This document shows, piece by piece, positions 58,006 through 64,000 of a stretch of DNA of 64,000 nucleotides. The notes beneath the pieces were generated by a model, which worked only from the letters and a program-made list of their open reading frames with translations, was not told where the DNA came from and did not search any database. This DNA comes from Branchiostoma floridae. Taxonomy: Eukaryota > Chordata > Leptocardii > Amphioxiformes > Branchiostomatidae. How positions within the stretch are numbered: position 1 is the first letter of the stretch; every line of letters begins with the position of its first letter. Both the position numbers and the translations under genes were made by a program. Where the stretch lies: the NCBI RefSeq assembly GCF_000003815.2, contig NW_023365728.1:111640-175639 (forward strand), written 5' to 3'.

Positions 58006-58730
58006 TATAGGGCTTATTCACGTGACGTCATCACCCCTTGCTCCCGTGCGCCGCCATCTTGGGGTCCATGCGCTACACAGTACAGCGACTGTACAGCGTG
58101 GGTCCCCAAGTGTCCGAAGAAAGTGAAGTGGGTTGCACGATGTTTGACTATACAAAGAGTCTACAACCTTAAATCTTATTTTCACTACATAAGTCGGGTA
58201 GAAATCACCCATTTTCCCATTATCAGTGAGGGAAAGTTTGACCCACTCCGGGTCCCCGAGCACGGCAACAGTGACAGTGGAAAGTTATCTGACCCATCGT
58301 TTACTGTCTTGTTCAGATACAAAATTTGTACTACACACATTCGTTCTGAAAATTCTACCAGTAAGATGAGCTCTACTTATGGCAGAAACTTACATTTGTT
58401 TCCGAGTCGTAGCACTAGTACATGACTTCGTTCCCGTCCCGGCTTTGCTTGTTTGTTACACGAGAAACGCGAAACAAACTTAACTGTTACCCGATGTGTG
58501 TAGGCTTTACCAGTGCTAGACCAACATCCCACCACAAGATAGCACACCCTGATTATGAACCTAAACGCTTTGAAGGGAAATTGTGCGTTGCATAAGACAT
58601 ATTTTCAATTTTACGGAGAGTTGCATAGCGAGCCGCTGTGAGCCTCGCTCAAAGTGGACCCCAAAATGGCCGACTTCGCTCGTTGCCATGGCGTCCGGAG
58701 GGTGGATCACGTGACTGAATAAGCCCTATA
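58006..58730. mobile_element. 725-bp TIR element (TATAGGGCTTATTCA)
   Basis: The left end TATAGGGCTTATTCACGTGAC is inverted at the right end (58706-58730). A second inverted pair, GCCATCTTGGGGTCCA and GGACCCCAAAATGGC, lies inside. The open frame 57958-58425 that crosses its left end has no transposase motif, so the element looks non-autonomous. Confidence 0.7.
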
Positions 58731-58778
58731 GATCTACCAAGGAGCTTTTATCAGCTGATAAAAGCTCCTTGGATCTAC
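58731..58778. mobile_element. Micro-palindromic insertion, copy 5 (34 bp perfect palindrome, 7-bp direct repeats)
   Basis: The 34-base element at 58738-58771 is a perfect palindrome with 17-base arms beginning CAAGGAGCTTTTATCAG. GATCTAC is duplicated at 58731-58737 and 58772-58778. It abuts the right end of the TIR element at 58006-58730. Confidence 0.88.
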
Positions 58779-59574
58779 AAACCATTTTCGTACCAACCCC
58801 ATTATCTCATTACTTTCATCATGACGACCGGAAGTTATTCCCCCGGGAGCGGAAACTACGACCTCCCCCATCTCCGGGCCGCGGGAATGTGGGACATCAT
58901 CACCATGGTAACCGTCTCCTCTTCACTGACATCTGCAGAGGATGCTTGGAAACCTTCCAACAATCTCCAGGCAAGCGGTATTTGGCGTAGTTTCAAGGCC
59001 AGGATAAATATAATACCCCAATAATAATCTATATAGCTTTTCCCTTTTGACTATCGTCAGCAGGAAATGGGGCATGTTTTCCGCGACGTTCTGTCGGGTT
59101 GCTCAGGTACTGGATAACAAAGTTCTTTGCACACAACCAAGGGTTTCATTTAAGAAGGACGTCTGTCACCTTCCTCAGCGCAAGTCTGACGGGTTCTGTT
59201 ACGTTCTAGAAGCAGGTGGCGCTGCTAACGTTTGGGGCTGCATCTGTAAGCAGCGCCACCTACCTGCAGTGTGTAACAGAAGCAGTCAGAATTCCCAAGG
59301 AAGGTGACAGTCACCAAAACAGCTTGAGGTTATCAACTACATGTGGTTTCATTTGGACTCATTGAAAACAAGTCTATATGGGCAACCATACAGAAAAAAA
59401 ATAGCAGAGCATGTCTACATGGTGAGATATTTTAATGGTTGTTCTACAGACTACAGTAATGTTTTACTACAGCAGGATTATTCATGTTGAGTTCTTCACC
59501 TTCCAGAGTCTGCCCACAAACTACTTTTATGTACAAGAAAGCTGGAGTTTAACAAGGGTTGGAGGCAGTGGTAC
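58779..59574. other. Intergenic DNA with a dispersed palindromic repeat
   Basis: 59150-59312 contains TCTGTCACCTTCCTCAG and its complement on the other side, with GCAGGTGGCGCTGC and GCAGCGCCACCTACCTGC inverted within. Related pieces occur at 14.6, 19.15 and 53.5 kb. No gene recognised. Confidence 0.55.
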
Positions 59575-60060
59575 GTATAGGTTACCTGTACATATACATG
59601 CACATGTATACCTGTATGGTGGCAGTCATACATATAGGTTACCTGTACATATACATGCACATGTATACCTGTACGGTGGCAGTCATACATATAGGTTACC
59701 TGTACATATACATGCACATGTATACCTGTATGGTGGCAGTCATACATATAGGTTACCTGTACATATACATGCACATGTATACCTGTATGGTGGCAGTCAT
59801 ACATATAGGTTACCTGTACATATACATGCACATGTATACCTGTACGGTGGCAGTCATACATATAGGTTACCTGTACATAGACATGCACATGTATACCTGT
59901 ACGGTGGCAGTCATACATATAGGTTACCTGTACATATACATGCACATGTATACCTGTATGGTGGCAGTCATACATATAGGTTACCTGTACATAGACATGC
60001 ACATGTATACCTGTACGGTGGCAGTCATACATATAGGTTACCTGTATAACAGTCGTACGT
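59575..60060 (+). repeat. 57-bp minisatellite (eight units)
   Basis: Eight nearly identical units containing TAGGTTACCTGTACATA, GCACATGTATACCTGTA and GGTGGCAGTC, plus a partial end. Because 57 is divisible by three, several frames stay open across it on both strands; their repetitive products are not evidence of a gene. Confidence 0.93.
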
Positions 60061-60194
60061 ATAGGTTACCTGTATGGCAGTCTTCTGTCAGAACGTTTGG
60101 CACACCCAATATAATACAATATACACATCACAAAGACACGAACTCCGCCTCAAAGCTAGGGCAAGACACAATCTGAAGTGTCCTGGTAAATTTA

Positions 60195-60381
60195 CAGGGG
60201 GAGTCAAAAAGTAAATTCCTTTGTTTCAATACAATCTCATTTTTTTCACTGAATGAGTCGAAATATGGCAAAATGTAAATGAAAAGAAGATTTGTGCCTT
60301 TACATTTGTGCTAAATTTTAACCCCTTTGATAACAAGTGAGCTTCTTGTAAAATAACTTGGGCTACTTTTTGACTTGCCCA
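60195..60381. mobile_element. Mariner-like MITE (GGGGGAGTCAAAAAGTA)
   Basis: The ends GGGGGAGTCAAAAAGTA and TACTTTTTGACTTGCCC are inverted. The ~185-base interior is non-coding. The TIR style is typical of mariner-type elements. Confidence 0.6.
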
Positions 60382-62105
60382 GAACTGCAAGGTGAAAAAA
60401 AAGTAAAAACGATTGAAGTATAATTTCTATGGTTACGGTTTTCCACAACTATTTTGTCTACGGATTTGTGCTATACTCTACCACAGAGTGTTGTCAGTAA
60501 AATGGCTACAAAACTTTTCCACTGAAGCCCTTCATAACAGGCCTCAATGTAGCTAACCTTAATCTATTACAAATATGATAATATTTATCACATCCCGTGC
60601 TGTCTATTTCACCTGGCAGAAAACTGAATGGATCCAAGAATATTCAACATCAAGTCAAAAGCTGGTCATTCAAGAAGATAAAATATTTCCACATTTTGTA
60701 CATTGATCCAGACTGGCTGATTTTTCATTCACAATCTGTAAGTACCAGGGTACCGAACACAGAGCTCTCTAGCAGTTTTGGTTGCCATTTTCTTGTGGTT
60801 TGGGGGATTTCAAAACTTGACAATATTTGCAAGTTATCTTCAATATTAACATTTCTTTGCATGCTCTCAGGATTGCTACAAGAAGTACTTGTAACATCCA
60901 TCAGTCCCATAGCTTGTAACAGTAGCAAAAATGTACACATTATTGTATTAAAGTTTTACTGCTACACTTAGAATTCCCATTCTAGAAGAATTACACGGAT
61001 TTGCTGGGATTGATACTTTAAACAGATTGCAACTTTACACACATTCATCACATCCTTAACCAGTCTTTGCTACACCTTTTTCTCATCCAAGTCTTGAGAT
61101 ATTTGGATTATTAAGTGCAGACAAACCTACACTAGTACTACATGCACATAAACATAACATGTGTGCTTATTACTCAAGCTGCCTGTAAAATATATACTGC
61201 AAGACTCCAACATGGATGTATGTACCCAATACATCATGTACTGCCCTATGTTTACATGATGTACATGTAACCCACTGTTATTCACTGGCCTTAGCTGAAG
61301 CTGTATATATAGGGCTGATATCAACCAGGGTTTACCATGGTGGTCATACTTACAAACTGGGCTTGGAACAAAGGTATAACATATCACTTAGAGCAAAGGT
61401 ATAACATATAACTTAGCTGACACGACACAGTGTTTTCTGTGGCGCTACGTTGTGATCATGACTGCATGACAATTTCTTAACCATCAACTTTATACAATTA
61501 CAAACACTGCCGAAGCCATATTGCCATTCTTTACTTAACTGCCAAATGTAGCTGCATATTAGATTACTTACTTATTATAAATAACCAATGCTCCCTTCTA
61601 CAGGGTTTGTTCAATGTATTTCATTAAAAACATCACATGGTGATTCAAGCCTAAGAACAATACAATTGGTCTATGTTGGTCTACTCGATAAGCTGTTAAA
61701 ATATTTGCTATTGCGTTGTGCAGGCACCGGAACTCAAACCTTCGGGTGTACTGCATATAAACTAGACTCTACCAGGCTCCACAGGTTGCTGCATAAATAG
61801 GAGAAACTGGCCAAATAGACAGACAACATGCCAGAGGAGTTTGCTGTCACCAACTGTTCTCCCCGGCCAGCTATCGCTTTCGTAAGTTATCTGTCTATTG
61901 GGCCCATTTCTACTACTTTCCCAGCCACCTGTGGAGCCTGGCGGAGGCCACATATAATTTACATTTCTCCAGACAGAGGTTTCCACCCCAGAATGGAGGG
62001 ATGACGCAGGAGGGTCCTGGGACAGCCCAGGTGGCGCTCGTGTGGACAGGTGAGCTCTCCTGACGACAGGTGTGGACAGGTGAGCTCTCCTGACGACAGG
62101 TGAGC
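60382..62105. other. 3' flank of the Scm-like gene and intergenic DNA
   Basis: No exon recognised. 61764-61945 carries an eroded TAGTCTCTACCAG-type element (TAGACTCTACCAGGCTCCAC... inverted with GTGGAGCCTGGCGGAGGCC). The part next to 62106 is presumably 3' UTR of the minus-strand gene. It repeats GGACAGGTGAGCTCTCCTGACGACAGGT twice (about 62033-62095). Confidence 0.5.
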
Positions 62106-62231
62106 TCAGGTCTTGCCAGTCTTGAGCTTGTCGATGACGTGGCAGAGTTTGAGCGCCGTCCCCAGCTTCAGGCCCATGTACTTCATCATCATGTCACTGT
62201 TCAGGAGCAGCAGGGCCTTCCCGTCGATCTC
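62106..62231 (-). CDS. Scm: Terminal SAM-domain exon of a Polycomb Scm/SCMH1/SCML2-type protein
   Basis: The exon follows a CAG acceptor at 62234-62232 and encodes 41 residues to a TGA: it starts [19 protein letters not shown] and continues [22 protein letters not shown]. This is the second half of the SAM domain as found at the very C-terminus of Scm, SCMH1 and SCML2, where the [10 protein letters not shown] and MGLKLGPALKL blocks are hallmarks. Scm links PRC1 and PRC2, and its SAM domain polymerises with Polyhomeotic; the nuclear silencing role is knowledge of the family. A Thr replaces the usual Pro in KLGPALK. The preceding exons lie beyond the right edge or are not recognisable here. Partial copies of the exon lie upstream, so splicing must pass several decoy acceptors. 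Confidence 0.9.
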   Translation of the reverse strand, partial: EIDGKALLLLNSDMMMKYMGLKLGTALKLCHVIDKLKTGKT

Positions 62232-62680
62232 CTGTGGGGGAGGGGGGCAACATGAGAACATTAGGGGGAGGGGGGCAACATGAGAACATTAGGGGGAGGG
62301 GGGCGAGAGTTTAGCATGAACCAGTTCACCTGTAAACATGTACTTCATCATCATGTCACTGTTCAGGAGCAGCAGGGCCTTCCCATCGATCTCCTGGGGG
62401 GAGGGGGGCAACATGAGAACATTAGGGGGAGGGGGGCAACATGAGAACATTAGGGGCAACAGCAGGGCCTTCCCATCGATCTCCTGGGGGGAGGGGGGCG
62501 ACATGAGAACATTAGGGGGAGGGGGGCAACATGAGAACATTAGGGGGAGGGGGGCAACATGAGAACATTAGGGGCAACAGCAGGGCCTTCCCGTCTATCT
62601 CCTGTGGGGAGGAGGGCAACGTGAGAACATTAGGGGGAGGGGGGCGAGAGTTTAGCATGAAACAGTTCACCTGTAAACAT
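62232..62680 (-). repeat. Partial SAM-exon copies with acceptors and a ~28-bp minisatellite
   Basis: Copies of the exon's first 52 bases (62341-62392) and shorter ones (about 62459-62490 and 62578-62604) alternate with units of GGGGGAGGGGGGCAACATGAG plus AACATTA. Each keeps the CAG acceptor or a one-base variant. A fourth copy lies at 63262-63316 beyond the mariner element. Confidence 0.88.
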
Positions 62681-62683
62681 GTA

Positions 62684-63261
62684 CGAGGGGCGTGTAATTA
62701 GTAATGGTCCTGACCCATTTCCCATAGCAGGAGATTAATGAAACTTGGCACAGTTATTAGTCTTTCTCTTCATAGGAATCACCCAGAGTTATGCATTTCT
62801 CCCATCGTTTGATGCAGCTCTGGACACCGATTTTGTAGGACACCCCAGGTTGGTCCTCCAACTGATGCCTCATCAATGGCACAAGAGGGACGACCAGGTC
62901 TGGGAGCTGTTTCCACAGACTTCCAGCCACGTTTGAATTCAGGATGCCAGCGTTTTACAAGGTCATATGATGGGGCATCATCACCATAAGTTTCATTTAT
63001 TTCATCAAAAGTCTTCTTTGGTGTGCGTCCTTTCAAATACAAAAACCGGATCACTGCGCGACACTCAACTGGTTCCATTTCACACCTGGTCCATTTCGCA
63101 CCTGACTAAGTTCAAACACCAGTAAATCAGAAACCACAATTAGTTCAGAGCTGTCTTTTGCAACATAACCTATAGAGATATGAATTATTACACATACAAA
63201 ATTTCATTTAGATCAGACAACTGGAAGTGGGTCAGGACCATTACTTATTGCACGCCCCTCG
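62684..63261 (-). mobile_element. Deleted mariner element with TA target duplication, inside a SAM-exon copy
   Basis: 34-base TIRs starting CGAGGGGCGTG(T/C)AAT are inverted at 62684-62717 and 63228-63261, flanked by TA (62682-62683, 63262-63263). Joining the flanks restores GTAAACATGTACTTCATC, exactly the sequence at 62332-62350, which is an uninterrupted paralogous empty site. At 578 bases it is less than half the usual length of a full mariner. Confidence 0.93.
62779..63078 (-). pseudogene. Mariner transposase N-terminal fragment
   Basis: The 99-residue frame starts MEPVECRAVIRFLYLKG and contains the first helix-turn-helix of mariner/SETMAR transposases (HTH_48-type: TPKKTFDEINETYGD, YDLVKRWHPEFKRGW) and the GRPS linker. 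After about residue 75 it joins directly to LHQTMGEMHNSG, a C-terminal fragment. The catalytic D,D34D region is deleted, so it cannot transpose on its own. It could still bind its TIRs. Confidence 0.85.
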
Positions 63262-63340
63262 TACTTCATCATCATGTCACTGTTCAGGAGCAGCAGGGCC
63301 TTTCCGTCGATCTCCTGTGGGGGAGGGGGGCAAGAGAGAA

Positions 63341-63430
63341 TACTGTAAATGCAAAGTTTGCTGGGATTTAATTTCGCGGTAGCAGGATAAAGGACTTTTC
63401 ACGGTGGTCTTAAGTTCGTGGTAGCACGAA
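63341..63430. mobile_element. One-sided copy of the CTGTAAATGCA MITE
   Basis: Begins TACTGTAAATGCAAAG and continues GGATTTAATTTCGCGGTAGC, as in the copies at 17.5 and 44.5 kb. The opposite TIR is missing. Confidence 0.55.
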
Positions 63431-63589
63431 TCAACATCAGAATGTCCGATCTCCCCGCGGCAGGCTTTTAGCTAGCAATGTGTACAGCCGTACAATGTAC
63501 GGCCTTCGCAAAAAAAAAAGCAAAATGTACGCCCTGTTTTTTGGATATACGCCTTTGGTACGCCCTTATTTTCCCCCGGAAACTTCGCT

Positions 63590-63770
63590 CAAAGTTCAAA
63601 ATTCGCCGATTCCGGCGCACCGAGCCGCCATTTTGGGTGATTCTACCTCAAATCTCGCGCAATCTCGCACTCACTCACATCTCGCGAATCGCGAGAGTCG
63701 CACCCCATTGGCCATTTCAGCGTGACGTAGCGCGCCCAGGCGCCATTATTGGTGGAATATCTGATATCCC
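63590..63770. promoter_or_regulatory. CpG-rich promoter-like segment
   Basis: The segment has GAGCCGCCATTTTGGG (YY1-type), CTCGCGAATCGCGAGAG (TCTCGCGA-type), CCATTGGCC (CCAAT) and GTGACGTAGCGCG (CRE-like) within 150 bases, and more CpG than its surroundings. No transcript can be assigned; it lies inside the presumed Scm-like gene region. Alternatively it is part of a repeat like 58006-58730, which has similar boxes. Confidence 0.35.
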
Positions 63771-64000
63771 CGCTGTTTTCACAGGAAAAATCACGCAGGA
63801 AAGCGTAAAAACTTTGATTTGTTTACGAAAACACGTCGAATGCCTGAAGTCATTGGTGATAAGTACATGTATAGGATTGTTTTGGAGGTTTTTTTTGCTT
63901 GTTTTGTCGGTGGAATGTGGGAAAAACAACAGCTAATGTAACAATGACATACTGGGGAGGGGGCGGTGTCGGCACTGAATTCGTAGAAAATGTTGAACGG
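63771..64000. other. Right edge, no feature
   Basis: A short open frame runs through 63478-63936 but has no recognisable domain. Presumed intron or upstream DNA of the minus-strand Scm-like gene. Confidence 0.4.

Noticed and set aside
57958-58425. 155-residue open frame at the left of the 725-bp TIR element
   Set aside because: It begins outside the element and crosses its TIR, with no domain or transposase motif.
59435-60176. 205-residue repetitive open frames
   Set aside because: They follow from a 57-base minisatellite; products are repetitive in every frame.
62289-62540. 83-residue minus-strand frame with [10 protein letters not shown]
   Set aside because: It is a chain of partial SAM-exon copies joined by minisatellite, not a separate gene.

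Overview
The window is eukaryotic, intron-rich chordate DNA, most likely from an amphioxus (Branchiostoma). The reasons are a collagen plus fibrinogen-domain lectin gene, a local family of SLC16/MCT8-10-like transporters, the SAM exon of a Polycomb Scm/SCMH1 protein, very many short TIR elements and exceptionally abundant minisatellites. The species is an inference; I could run no search. Four runs of N mark assembly gaps (16273-16372, 17260-17359, 27963-28549, 46399-46498).

Layout. 1-10.9 kb (+): 3' part of a secreted lectin-type gene with a collagen exon, a Thr/Pro/Glu stalk built from 19 copies of a 21-bp repeat, and two tandem fibrinogen-related domains (FReDs). All exon phases join cleanly. 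Its second intron holds a 3.3-kb APE-type non-LTR retrotransposon with a 12-bp target duplication and one frameshift. 13.7-21.8 kb (+): SLC16-like gene 1, 8 exons, 510 aa. 24.9-35.0 kb (-): SLC16-like gene 2, 6 exons, 497 aa. 35-51.4 kb: gene-poor, rich in MITEs, with a ~1.7-kb tandem segmental duplication at 47.0-50.0 kb. 51.4-56.7 kb (-): SLC16-like gene 3, 6 exons, 559 aa. 57-62 kb: transposons and a 57-bp minisatellite. 62.1-62.2 kb (-): terminal SAM exon of an Scm-family gene that continues past the right edge, with partial exon copies and a deleted mariner element upstream.

The three SLC16-like genes are paralogs. They share exon lengths (160 and 207 nt exons identical in size), splice phases, the GGYGW signature and a class-I PDZ-like C-terminus. 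Genes 2 and 3 carry as one exon what gene 1 splits over three.

Two signals stand out. (1) A family of tiny palindromic insertions (24-34 bp, termini CAAGGA...TCCTTG) occurs five times. Four copies are flanked by a perfect 7-bp direct repeat and the fifth by one with a single mismatch, as expected of extremely short mobile elements. (2) In all three transporter genes and the Scm gene, exon/intron boundaries are tandemly duplicated together with their splice donor or acceptor (up to six extra copies), so true splice sites sit beside arrays of decoys.
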